Made by a program: the position numbers and the translations under genes. DNA of 64,000 nt from Halomonas faecis (GTDB taxonomy: Bacteria; Pseudomonadota; Gammaproteobacteria; Pseudomonadales; Halomonadaceae): assembly GCF_010993975.1 (NCBI RefSeq), contig NZ_JAACZO010000011.1, positions 1 to 64,000 of the forward strand. Reading direction: 5' to 3'. The notes beneath the pieces were generated by a model, which saw only the letters and a list, made by a program, of their open reading frames with translations, searched no databases and was not told the DNA's origin. Positions 19,919 through 27,815 of the stretch are shown piece by piece. The stretch's first letter is position 1. The number at the start of each line of letters is the position of its first letter.

Positions 19919-22123
19919 ATGAGCGTCATGCGATTCACCGGTGCCAACAGTCGCGATGCCATGCGCCAGGTACGCGAGGCGCTGGGCGACGAAGCACTGA
20001 TCCTCGCCAACCGGCGTACCGACAGTGGCGTCGAGATCCTGGCCATGGCCGAGTCGTCGGCGCCGGGCGGCGGCGAGGTACCGACGGCTCCCGCCTCGCC
20101 TGCGGTGGCCGAATCGCGTGCCGCCCCGGCCGGCAGTGCCGACGGCGCCTTTGCCGCCATGAGCGAGAAGCTGCTCGAGGAGATGCGCGACATGCGTGCG
20201 CTGCTGGCGCGCGATCAGCAGGGGCGCGAGTCGCCGAGTGGCCTCGACGCTCAGATATGCGATCTGCTGCTGGGCGTCGGCTTCGGAACGGCACTGGCCG
20301 ATGAGGTTGTCGCGGCTCTCCCCGACGAGCTGGCCGCTGCCGACATCCAGGAAGAGCGCGTCATGGCGTGGATCAAGCGACAGCTGGTGCAGCGCCTTTC
20401 CGGACTCGATGACGAGGCGGCGTTCCTGGATCGCACCGGGGTGGTCGCTCTGATCGGCCCCACCGGGGTGGGCAAGACGACCACCACCGCCAAACTGGCG
20501 GCGCGTTACGTGATGCGTCACGGTACCCGCCCGGTGGCGCTGGTCACCACCGACAGCTTCCGGATCGGCGCCCACGAGCAACTGCGTATCTATGCGCGGC
20601 TGCTCGACGTGCCGATGTTCGCGCTTACCGCCGACCAGCCGGTCAACGATCTGCTGGGCCGAATGCAGGGCAAGTCCTGGGTCATCATCGATACCGTGGG
20701 CATGAGCCAGCGCGATCACCGGGTCATCGAGCAGGTTGGGCACCTGCGCGGCGGCAGCACCCCCGTGCGTCTGGTGCTGCTGCTCAATGCCGCCAGCCAG
20801 CCGGAAACCCTGGAAGAGGTGGTGCAGCGCTATCGTCAGGCGGCCCAGGCAGCCGGCGCCGAACTGAATGACTGCGTGATCACCAAGCACGATGAAGCCG
20901 GCCGCGTAGCCCCGGCGCTGGACATCGTCATGCGGCATGGCCTGCGCTTGCTGTTCGTTTCCCATGGCCAGCGCGTGCCCGAGGACATGTCGCTGGCCGA
21001 ACCGCCCGCGTTGATCGACGAAGCGCTGGCCCAGCGTCGCGAGGTGCCTTATCGAGGTAGCGCCTCCGCACCTCGCGACGCGTCCGCGGGACGAACGCCG
21101 ACGTTGATGGGCCAGGGGCGGCGTCTGGCGGGCACGCTGCAGGCGCTGCGCCAGCGTGTGGACGGCTTCGGCGAACTGGAGGCAGTCTGGGATCTGCTGG
21201 GCTTGCCCGACTCGGTCCAGCAGCAGCGTCTGGACGATCTGCTGGCGAGCTATCCCGGCCCCGATCGCGCACTGGGCATGCTGTGGAGCGAGCGTCGCCG
21301 GGTGAGTGGCGCTTCCTGGTCGATGCCGGACATCGCCTTGAATGCCGACGGTGACTGGCTGGCGCTGCCGCTGCTGCAGCATAGGCAGGTCGCTGGGCAA
21401 CAGCCGCGCCTGGCCGATGCAGAAACGAAGCTGGGGGCCAGCGTTCATCTCATGGCAGGTCTACCCGATGCCGATGCCTGCCAGTGGCTGGAAAGCCGTT
21501 CGCAGAGCTGGGTCAGTCAGGTGCGCGGCAGCCAGCGCGTCGAGCATGCCGGAGAGCGCGACCCCCTCAAGGCGCTGGCTGCGCTCGCCGATCCCCTCGA
21601 TGAGGCGCATTGCCGCTTCCGCGGCATGGCGGCGCGACTCAAGCTCGGTACTCTGGCAGTCAACGTGGTTCCCAGGCCGGCGCGACGCGGTGATGAGGGC
21701 TTGGCGGCACAGGCCTGGTTCGCCGAGGTACGCGATGCGGAAAGCGGTCGCACGGTAGCCCGGCGCTACTGGCTGACACCGGCACGACTGGCTCGCCAGC
21801 CCGTGCCGTTGTTGCTCCATCAGTTGCAGGGGGATGGCCTGGCACTGCTTGCCCGGCGTGCCTGGCAGCGTATCGAACCACAGGAGCTCGGCGAGTTGCG
21901 CCCCGATGTGCGACTGCTGATGGCCAGTGGCACGGCGGCGGTGGCGGCGCACCTCGATCTGGCCGATGACGAGGCGGCCATGGATCTACGTGCCGAGCTG
22001 CTGGGCCTGGCTGGCGGACGTCGTCGGCGACGTGACGTGGCGCTGATGGAGGCGTTGGTAGAGCTGTTCCTGGTGCGCGATGCCATTCGCCACCTGGGAC
22101 TTGGTGAACGGGAGGCTGGCTAA
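19919..22123 (+). CDS. flhF: Flagellar GTPase FlhF with long C-terminal extension
   Basis: FlhF is an SRP-family GTPase that sets flagellar position and number in polar flagellates. The N-terminal segment MSVMRFTGANSRDAMRQV is typical. The NG domain (about 165-385) has P-loop GPTGVGKTTTTAKLAA, TTDSFRIGAHEQL, DTVGMSQRD and ITKHDEAG. FlhF usually ends soon after this domain, at about 430-490 residues. Here about 340 further residues follow, Arg/Leu/Ala-rich and soluble-looking, with no motif I recognise. The frame is continuous with the same codon use, so this is not an obvious frameshift fusion. It overlaps the next gene as TAATG. Confidence 0.92.
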   Translation: MSVMRFTGANSRDAMRQVREALGDEALILANRRTDSGVEILAMAESSAPGGGEVPTAPASPAVAESRAAPAGSADGAFAAMSEKLLEEMRDMRALLARDQQGRESPSGLDAQICDLLLGVGFGTALADEVVAALPDELAAADIQEERVMAWIKRQLVQRLSGLDDEAAFLDRTGVVALIGPTGVGKTTTTAKLAARYVMRHGTRPVALVTTDSFRIGAHEQLRIYARLLDVPMFALTADQPVNDLLGRMQGKSWVIIDTVGMSQRDHRVIEQVGHLRGGSTPVRLVLLLNAASQPETLEEVVQRYRQAAQAAGAELNDCVITKHDEAGRVAPALDIVMRHGLRLLFVSHGQRVPEDMSLAEPPALIDEALAQRREVPYRGSASAPRDASAGRTPTLMGQGRRLAGTLQALRQRVDGFGELEAVWDLLGLPDSVQQQRLDDLLASYPGPDRALGMLWSERRRVSGASWSMPDIALNADGDWLALPLLQHRQVAGQQPRLADAETKLGASVHLMAGLPDADACQWLESRSQSWVSQVRGSQRVEHAGERDPLKALAALADPLDEAHCRFRGMAARLKLGTLAVNVVPRPARRGDEGLAAQAWFAEVRDAESGRTVARRYWLTPARLARQPVPLLLHQLQGDGLALLARRAWQRIEPQELGELRPDVRLLMASGTAAVAAHLDLADDEAAMDLRAELLGLAGGRRRRRDVALMEALVELFLVRDAIRHLGLGEREAG

Positions 22124-22782
22124 TGGGCATGGATCAAGCCGCCGGCTTGCGGCAGTGGGCCAGCGGAGGTGAGTCGGCCGATACCGGTTGTCCGCGTCAT
22201 GTGGCGGAGATGCTGGTCGAACTTTCCGCCAGTCAGGAGGCGGCGGAACTGACGGCTCCGCAGCCGGAGCCATCGGCGGTGCCGCCGACGACGCAAGCCG
22301 CGCACGGTACTGAGTCGGCACCCGCGGCATCGTCGGGTGCCGGCGCAGCGGCGAAGGCACCCATGGGGCATTCACGTGCCCAGCCTTCTTCGGCGGATAC
22401 GGTGACGCTGATGGTATTGGGCCTGCCGGGCATGGGCGAGCGCCAGGCGCGCAAGGTGACCGAGCTCTTCGAGGCGTGGGCCGCAGAGGGCCGCGACTGG
22501 ATCGGTGACCCGGCCAACTGGCGCGTGGTACCGCTGGACCCATCCAGCCCCCATTTGCCGGTGCTGGCGACCGAGCAATCGCGCTGGGCCCTGTGGGTCG
22601 GCAGTGACGAGGAGGCTTTTCGTCGCGCCTACCGCGTGCTGAAGCAGGTGGCCGAGCGAGGTGGGCCCCAGCGCCTACTGGCAGTGCATCCGCCGGACGT
22701 GGGCCCCAAGGGCTTGCTGGATAACCTGCGGCGGGTGGCTGCCAACTATTTTGGCATCGAGTTGCTGGTGCTGGCCCGATGA
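22123..22782 (+). CDS. Unrecognised protein in the usual flhG position
   Basis: This 219-residue protein lies between flhF and flhE-fliA, where polar flagellates carry flhG (a MinD-like ATPase). The first half (to about 90) is low-complexity Ala/Ser/Pro. The second half is a compact alpha/beta-looking domain (TVTLMVLGLPGMGERQARKV to FGIELLVLAR). There is no Walker A lysine motif, so it is not an active FlhG. The end, with AYRVLKQVAERGG and NLRRVAANYFGIELLVL, faintly recalls the last part of FlhG. A degenerate FlhG or an unrelated accessory factor are both possible. It is translationally coupled on both sides (TAATG upstream, ATGA downstream), so it is very likely expressed. Confidence 0.8.
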   Translation: MGMDQAAGLRQWASGGESADTGCPRHVAEMLVELSASQEAAELTAPQPEPSAVPPTTQAAHGTESAPAASSGAGAAAKAPMGHSRAQPSSADTVTLMVLGLPGMGERQARKVTELFEAWAAEGRDWIGDPANWRVVPLDPSSPHLPVLATEQSRWALWVGSDEEAFRRAYRVLKQVAERGGPQRLLAVHPPDVGPKGLLDNLRRVAANYFGIELLVLAR

Positions 22783-23183
22783 GGGGGGTGATGAGCGCCA
22801 TGCTGGTGGCCGCCGGCCTGTGGTCGACCGCAGCCGGTGCGGCCGGCAGCTGGGTAGCCAGCGCGCCGGCCATGACCGTCGTCATGGCCGAGCGTGAGAT
22901 GAGTTCAGCCAGCCTTGCGCCACCCACGCCTCATCTGGCCCGGGGTGAGCGGATCGGGAGCATCCGCTGGCGTTATCGCGTGGCTACGGACGCGGCGGTG
23001 AACGCCCGTCTCTGTCAGGCCGAGCGGTGCGTGGCCCTGCCCGGCCCGCGCGGCCAGACGGATGCCTTGGCAGGAGGGGATGCACAGGCTCCGCTGAGGT
23101 TCCGCTTCACGCTGGCCGAGAAAGGTCAGCGTGCTGTCAGGGTGGAGGGACTGCAGGTGATCGTGAACCACGAAGCGCCATGA
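22779..23183 (+). CDS. flhE: Flagellar periplasmic protein FlhE
   Basis: FlhE is a small periplasmic protein of the enteric flhBAE operon that affects rod/export sealing and proton leakage. The 134-residue product has a signal peptide (about 1-22, cleaved after AAGAA). It then shows the family pattern IRWRYRV, ARLCQAERCVALPGP (two cysteines), PLRFRF and the terminal VIVNHEAP, matching the LC...RCVEL...QVIVNY end of enteric FlhE. The start overlaps the preceding stop (ATGA). It is separated from flhA by flhF and the 219-residue gene, unlike in enteric bacteria, where flhE directly follows flhA. Confidence 0.8.
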   Translation: MRGVMSAMLVAAGLWSTAAGAAGSWVASAPAMTVVMAEREMSSASLAPPTPHLARGERIGSIRWRYRVATDAAVNARLCQAERCVALPGPRGQTDALAGGDAQAPLRFRFTLAEKGQRAVRVEGLQVIVNHEAP

Positions 23184-23242
23184 CGTTGGCATGGGTGAGC
23201 GCCTTCGGCGCGACATCCGGGTGACGGCCGCGAGACGAGAGC

Positions 23243-23947
23243 ATGTACACAGCACGAGGCAAGATCGAACAGAACGACCTGTTGGACCAGTACCTGCCGC
23301 TGGTGCGACGCCAAGCGCTGTCGCTCCAGGTACGGTTGCCAGCGAGCATCGAACTGGACGACCTGATCCAGGCCGGTACCGTGGGTCTGCTGGAGGCCAT
23401 GGGGCGTTTCGATGCCGGCCAGGGGGCGAGCTTCGCCACCTTCGCCAGCCAGCGCATCCGAGGCGCGATGCTGGACGAACTGCGCAGCCGTGACTGGCTG
23501 CCGCGCAGCGTGCGACGCAATGCCAGGGCGGTGGACGAAGCCGTACGCAGCCTCGAGCAGCGCCTGGGGCGAGCCGCCGAGGAGACGGAGATCGCCGCTG
23601 AACTGGACATGGAGCTGGAAAACTATCGCCAGCTGCTCAGCGATACCAACAGCGGCCACCTGTTGCCCTTCGAGGCGCTGCTCGACGAGGGGCTCGAACC
23701 GGGGGTCGACAATGCCGAGGCCGACCGTCCGTTCGATGAGCTGATCGACCAGCAGAGACGCGATCGACTCATCGCGGGAATCGAGGCGTTGCCCGAACGC
23801 GAGAAGCTGTTGATGGCGCTCTACTATCAGGAAGAGCTGAACCTCAAGGAGATCGGTGCCGTGCTGGGCGTGACGGAATCGCGCGTCTGCCAGCTGCACA
23901 GCCAGGCGGTGAGCCGCCTGCGCACGCGCCTACGCGCGGACGGCTGA
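23243..23947 (+). CDS. fliA: Flagellar sigma factor FliA (sigma-28)
   Basis: FliA directs transcription of late flagellar genes and is held by FlgM until the hook is complete. The 234-residue protein has region 2 (DDLIQAGTVGLLEAMGRFD, ASFATFASQRIRGAMLDELR), region 3 and region 4 with a helix-turn-helix (LNLKEIGAVLGVTESRVCQL). Its likely targets in this window are the sigma-28-type promoters at 1302, 5932, 12316, 26116 and 26216. It ends 13 bases from the stop of the oppositely oriented EAL-HDOD gene. Confidence 0.95.
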   Translation: MYTARGKIEQNDLLDQYLPLVRRQALSLQVRLPASIELDDLIQAGTVGLLEAMGRFDAGQGASFATFASQRIRGAMLDELRSRDWLPRSVRRNARAVDEAVRSLEQRLGRAAEETEIAAELDMELENYRQLLSDTNSGHLLPFEALLDEGLEPGVDNAEADRPFDELIDQQRRDRLIAGIEALPEREKLLMALYYQEELNLKEIGAVLGVTESRVCQLHSQAVSRLRTRLRADG

Positions 23948-23959
23948 GCGTCGCTTGCG

Positions 23960-25165
23960 TCAAAGGTTGCCCATGAGCGCGCGGGTACTTTCCAACGCTG
24001 CCATGTAGCAGCGGTGCAGCTGGTCCGGGCGAGGCTCGTCGGGCATCTCTTCTATTTGGCGTTCATGGCTCTCGGCAAGGCTGAGCACGGCTCCCAACGG
24101 GCCCTGACGATCCTTCAGGGCGTGGATGATGGCCGTGTTGAGCGGCAGCTTGGCCAGCAGAGAATCGCGTTCCTCTTCCAGCAGGGCATCCATCAACGAG
24201 AACAGACCGGTGGTGAAGGCGTCTTCGGGGTCGAGATCGGGGAAAGGCGCTGCCAGGTTGCGACACATGAAGGCGCGCACCAGGGCCATGCGCAGTACGA
24301 TGCGAGACGATGGCTGCAGGCTGGCCAGGGTCAGCGTCAGAATCAGGCGGCGCAGCTCGATCAGGCCGAGAATCTGCATGCCGCGGCGCAGGTCGACGAC
24401 TTCCTTGCCGCCCCGGTTGAAGTAGCTGGAATTGGCGCGGCGCAGGATGGCGACGTGAAGGTGGGGCATCTGCACGACCAGCTCCTGCAGTCGCTGCAAG
24501 TCGGTGTTTTCGTCGTAGAGCGCCTGGATCAGGCGGATCTGGGCGGCCTTGTTGCCGTGCCGGCCGCGCGGGCGTGAGGCGATGAAGTCGGGCTTGGCCA
24601 GATAATGGCCATCGTAGTAACGGCAGCCCATGGCCCGGTAGCGTTCGAGCGCTTCCGCGCTGTCGATCCGCTCGGCCAGCAGGGCGAGGTCGGCCTTGGC
24701 AAGGCGGCTGAGGGTATCGGCGTCGAGGTCGTCGGGTGAGCTCAACCGTACGATGTCGGTGCGTGGAAGCAGGACATCGGAGGCGCATGCCAGCAGGCTG
24801 GCTGGCAACTGGAGCCGATAGCCCCTCTCGCGCATCTCGTCCAGGCGCTGAAGCAGCTCGTCGGTCAGGTTGGCCGTGGCATCGATCCCGATCACCAGTC
24901 GGCTGGCCGGCGTGGGCAGCAGCTCGGGACGATTGATCCATGGCAATGGGAGCGTGACGAACAGCAGGCGTTCGTCCAGCAAGCCGGTGTCGCCGAGCTC
25001 GTAGACGGCGACGGCCAGGGCGCGGGCGGTGGCGGCCAGGATGTCGTCGCTTTCGTCGTCATCCGGCTGGCGATATACGAGCCGCTCGGCGACGTGACGA
25101 TGCTCACTGTCGTGGATGGGGTGGAGGGCAAGGGTGCAAGGATCGAGATCCCGTGACTCCGACAT
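23960..25165 (-). CDS. EAL-HDOD signalling protein, YuxH-type, with degenerate EAL
   Basis: This 401-residue protein has an N-terminal degenerate EAL-like region (to about 190) ending in MGCRYYDGHYLAKP, without an E-A-L signature or intact metal ligands. A C-terminal HDOD domain follows (about 195-390). Proteins of this layout usually act as regulators or effectors and not as phosphodiesterases. I chose ATG at 25165 (MSESRDLDP), preceded by AAGGAG. The open frame extends further upstream to 25399, but that part is Arg-rich and lacks a ribosome site. It lies 110 bases downstream of the EAL gene on the same strand and may share its FliA-type promoter. Confidence 0.82.
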   Translation of the reverse strand: MSESRDLDPCTLALHPIHDSEHRHVAERLVYRQPDDDESDDILAATARALAVAVYELGDTGLLDERLLFVTLPLPWINRPELLPTPASRLVIGIDATANLTDELLQRLDEMRERGYRLQLPASLLACASDVLLPRTDIVRLSSPDDLDADTLSRLAKADLALLAERIDSAEALERYRAMGCRYYDGHYLAKPDFIASRPRGRHGNKAAQIRLIQALYDENTDLQRLQELVVQMPHLHVAILRRANSSYFNRGGKEVVDLRRGMQILGLIELRRLILTLTLASLQPSSRIVLRMALVRAFMCRNLAAPFPDLDPEDAFTTGLFSLMDALLEEERDSLLAKLPLNTAIIHALKDRQGPLGAVLSLAESHERQIEEMPDEPRPDQLHRCYMAALESTRALMGNL

Positions 25166-25275
25166 GCTGCATGGCTCCTTGCTGGATGCGTATGTGCGCG
25201 TGAGCATGATACGGGAAGACGGCGGCGACGTCCTCTTCGGCCGCTTGGCTTGGCCGGCGCGGAGCCGGTTGCGAC

Positions 25276-26061
25276 TCAGGCGTCGAGCGTCTCGCGCAAC
25301 GCTTCCAGGTGTGCGTCGAGCCCGTTGGCCAGCGTTTCCAGAGCGGGCCGAGCGTGAAAATAGCCCTGTTGGTGAGTCAGCCCGTTGCGAGCGAGCCATA
25401 GGGCCTCCTCGCGCGTCTCGACGCCTTCGGCGATGAGTCCGATGTCGAGATCGTCGGCGAGCGTCACCAGGCTGTGCAGAATGGCCTGGCGGCGAGGATC
25501 GCGGTCGCAGTGGCTGATCAGAGTGCGGTCGATCTTGAGGCGGTCGGGATGCAGAACCGTCAGCAGGTCGAGGTTGGCGTAGCCGTTGCCGAAGTCGTCG
25601 AGAGCGGTGGCGAAACCCATGCGTCGGTAGGTGTCGATGATGTTGCGCAGGTGTTGCTGATTCTGTACCTGCTCGGTTTCGGTGATTTCGAAGATCAGCC
25701 GCTCGGTGGGCCAGCCGACCTTCCTGGAAACCTCGAGGGTGGCCTGAATGCAGGCACTGGGCTCGTACACCGCATTGGGCAGGAAGTTGATGGAGAGGTT
25801 GCCGGTCATGCCCAGGTGGCTGGCCAGTTCGATGGCGCGGATACGGCAGGCCTGGTCGAACCGGTAGAGCAGCTTGGGCGTCACTTGGGACAGAATGCTG
25901 AAGGCCGACTCGCCGTTGGGGCCGCGCACGAGAGCCTCATGCGTGGTCACCCGGGCCTGAGCCAGGTCGACGATGGGCTGAAAAGCCATGGTGAACTCGA
26001 AGGGCAGCGGCTGTTCGCAGCGAGGGCAGCCATCTTCGGTGCTGGTGAGGCATCGGTGCAT
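25276..26061 (-). CDS. EAL-domain cyclic-di-GMP phosphodiesterase
   Basis: This 261-residue stand-alone EAL domain should hydrolyse c-di-GMP to pGpG. The signature is E42-A43-L44 (HEALVRG). Catalytic and metal residues are present: Asn92 in LSINF, EITETE (125-130), Asp155-Asp156 in LDDFGNGYAN, Lys176 in DRLKIDR, and Glu212/Glu215 in AEGVETREEA. A CPRC pair at residues 12-15 might bind metal or respond to redox. The ATG at 26061 follows CCAGGAGCCGTG. Its FliA-type promoter at 26116-26142 places it in the late flagellar regulon, where lowering c-di-GMP would favour motility. Confidence 0.88.
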   Translation of the reverse strand: MHRCLTSTEDGCPRCEQPLPFEFTMAFQPIVDLAQARVTTHEALVRGPNGESAFSILSQVTPKLLYRFDQACRIRAIELASHLGMTGNLSINFLPNAVYEPSACIQATLEVSRKVGWPTERLIFEITETEQVQNQQHLRNIIDTYRRMGFATALDDFGNGYANLDLLTVLHPDRLKIDRTLISHCDRDPRRQAILHSLVTLADDLDIGLIAEGVETREEALWLARNGLTHQQGYFHARPALETLANGLDAHLEALRETLDA

Positions 26062-26115
26062 CACGGCTCCTGGTTCGGGATTGTAGGGCAGCCGCAACTG
26101 GGCCTGTACGCCAAG

Positions 26116-26142
26116 GTATCGGCCTCGTTGACGGAATCTTTA
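26116..26142 (-). promoter_or_regulatory. FliA promoter for the EAL phosphodiesterase gene
   Basis: Read on the minus strand: TAAAGATT (26142-26135), an 11-base spacer and GCCGATAC (26123-26116). Each box matches the FliA consensus at 7 of 8 positions and the spacing is exact. The -10 lies about 55 bases upstream of the ATG at 26061. It is divergent from the plus-strand FliA promoter about 75 bases away. Confidence 0.8.
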
Positions 26143-26215
26143 ACGGATAGCCATGGACTTGTTCGAGATCAAGGACGATACCGCTGAGCCGTTGCTGTCG
26201 AAGGTGGCAGCAGTC

Positions 26216-26242
26216 TAAAGTCTGGGGCCGTGTCGCCGATAT
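26216..26242 (+). promoter_or_regulatory. FliA promoter for the second stator operon
   Basis: TAAAGTCT (26216-26223), an 11-base spacer and GCCGATAT (26235-26242) match the FliA consensus at 7 of 8 positions in each box. The start codon of the MotA-like gene is about 44 bases downstream. This is one of the two best sigma-28 promoters in the window. Confidence 0.82.
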
Positions 26243-26285
26243 CGTGTTATCGAGAACGCGCGCCCACGCAGTACTGGAGCCCTGA

Positions 26286-27104
26286 ATGAATCCATCCACC
26301 ATCATCGGCATGCTTGCCAGCATCGTGCTGCTGGTCAGCGTGCTTTTCTTCACCGCCGAATCGCCGCAGAGCTTCTTGAACCTGCCCGGTCTTGCCATCG
26401 TGCTGGCGGGCACCATGGCGGCCACCTTCATCAGCTACCCGTTGCGCGAGGTATTGCGGGTGGTTCGGTTGGTAGGGTTGGTGTTCCGGCGTGAGAACAC
26501 CTATACCCGCGACGACATCAAGGAACTCGTCGATATGGCGCGGCTGTGGTTCAAGGGCGACGTACGAGCCGTCGAAGAGGCCCTGGAGCGTACGCGCAAT
26601 CCCTTCCTGCGCACCGGCATCCAACTGGTCATCGCCAATACCAAGGAAGAGGAGATCTTCGACTTGCTGCGCTGGCGCATCGCCCGACTGAAGGCCCGCG
26701 AGCACGCCGAAGCGCAGATCTTTCGCACCATGGCGACCTACGCGCCGGCATTCGGCATGATCGGCACCCTGGTGGGGCTGGTGAACATGCTGGAGGTGAT
26801 GGAGGCCGGCGACCTGCATGTCATCGGACCACGCATGGCAGTGGCGCTGCTCACCACCTTCTACGGCATCCTGCTCGCCAACCTGGTGTTCAAGCCCGTT
26901 GCGGTGAAGCTCGAGCGGCGCACCGAGGAGCGCTTGATCGCCATGAACATGGTGCTCGAGGGTATCTCGCTGATCACCAAGCGGCGCCTGCCGTCCTTCA
27001 TCGAGGAGACGCTCAACTCCTTCGTGGCCAACTACCACGATGAAATCCGCGATGTGGGGCCGGCCAACCAGAACGATCCGACCGAGGCGGGACAGAATGC
27101 TTGA
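26286..27104 (+). CDS. Second flagellar stator, MotA/PomA-family subunit
   Basis: This 272-residue MotA-family protein is distinct from MotA at 1373. Membrane helices are at about 5-23 and 33-52, then a cytoplasmic loop, then helices at about 150-172 (YAPAFGMIGTLVGLVNMLEV) and 182-204 (PRMAVALLTTFYGILLANLV). These two motifs are closer to PomA/MotC stators than to the E. coli type. In a halophile a sodium-driven second stator would be plausible, but the coupling ion is not shown by sequence. The ATG at 26286 lies after a TACTGGAGC leader; the gene overlaps the following MotB-like gene by 8 bases. Confidence 0.9.
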   Translation: MNPSTIIGMLASIVLLVSVLFFTAESPQSFLNLPGLAIVLAGTMAATFISYPLREVLRVVRLVGLVFRRENTYTRDDIKELVDMARLWFKGDVRAVEEALERTRNPFLRTGIQLVIANTKEEEIFDLLRWRIARLKAREHAEAQIFRTMATYAPAFGMIGTLVGLVNMLEVMEAGDLHVIGPRMAVALLTTFYGILLANLVFKPVAVKLERRTEERLIAMNMVLEGISLITKRRLPSFIEETLNSFVANYHDEIRDVGPANQNDPTEAGQNA

Positions 27105-27789
27105 CAGCACCACCCGCAACGCCTTGCAGCCACCCTCGACCGGTGGGGGCGACGAGGAGGGGTGGCTGATGAGCTATCTGGATGTGCTGACGCTGCTCAT
27201 CACCCTGTTCGTGCTGTTGGTATCGATGATGGGTAACGGCGTTGCCAGCATGGGCACGCAGGCCGGGGGGCAGTCGCGCCAGGAGATCACGCCGGAGGCT
27301 CGGGTAGCAGCCATGATCGTGGCCGGACAGCTGTCGCCGGGCCTCAAGCCGCGACACGATGGGCTCGAGCCACGCTTTTCCGGGCTGCAGATCGATGGGG
27401 TGAGCGTTGCCGAGGGCGATCGCGGCATCACGCTGCGCATCGACGACAACCTGCTGTTCAGCAGTGGCGCCGCTCAGTTGACCGGGCAGGGCGAGGAGGT
27501 GCTGAGTAGCTTGCACGATACCCTGGCCGAGTTCGACGGTGAGGTGTCGGTGGAGGGGCATACCGACGATGTACCCATCGCCACGGCGCGCTTTCCTTCC
27601 AACTGGGAACTTTCCACGGCGCGGGCCATCGCGGTACTGCGCTTCCTGACCGAGCTGGGCGTGGACGCCGAGCGGCTGCGCGCCGTGGGGTATGCCGATA
27701 CCCGGCCGCTCGAAAGCAACGATTCGGCGCAAGGACGTGCCGCCAACCGTCGTGTGGAACTGCTGCTGCGCCAGCCTGCCGGCCAGTAG
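27097..27789 (+). CDS. Second flagellar stator, MotB/PomB-family subunit
   Basis: This 230-residue MotB-family protein starts at ATG 27097 (MLDSTTRNA), inside the end of the upstream gene. The longer frame from 27040 lies wholly within that gene and has no ribosome site. The single membrane helix (about 23-45, WLMSYLDVLTLLITLFVLLV) carries Asp29, the presumed ion-binding residue. A C-terminal OmpA-like domain (about 120-228) has SVEGHTDDVPIAT, NWELSTARAIAVLRF and AANRRVELLL. It is followed 26 bases later by the PAS-GGDEF-EAL gene, apparently in the same transcript. Confidence 0.9.
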   Translation: MLDSTTRNALQPPSTGGGDEEGWLMSYLDVLTLLITLFVLLVSMMGNGVASMGTQAGGQSRQEITPEARVAAMIVAGQLSPGLKPRHDGLEPRFSGLQIDGVSVAEGDRGITLRIDDNLLFSSGAAQLTGQGEEVLSSLHDTLAEFDGEVSVEGHTDDVPIATARFPSNWELSTARAIAVLRFLTELGVDAERLRAVGYADTRPLESNDSAQGRAANRRVELLLRQPAGQ

Positions 27790-27815
27790 CCCAGCACCGT
27801 AACCGAGGAGAGGCT

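Noticed and set aside
23960..25399. Longer start for the EAL-HDOD gene at 25399
   Set aside because: The extra 78 residues are Arg-rich and precede a well-placed AAGGAG-ATG at 25165.
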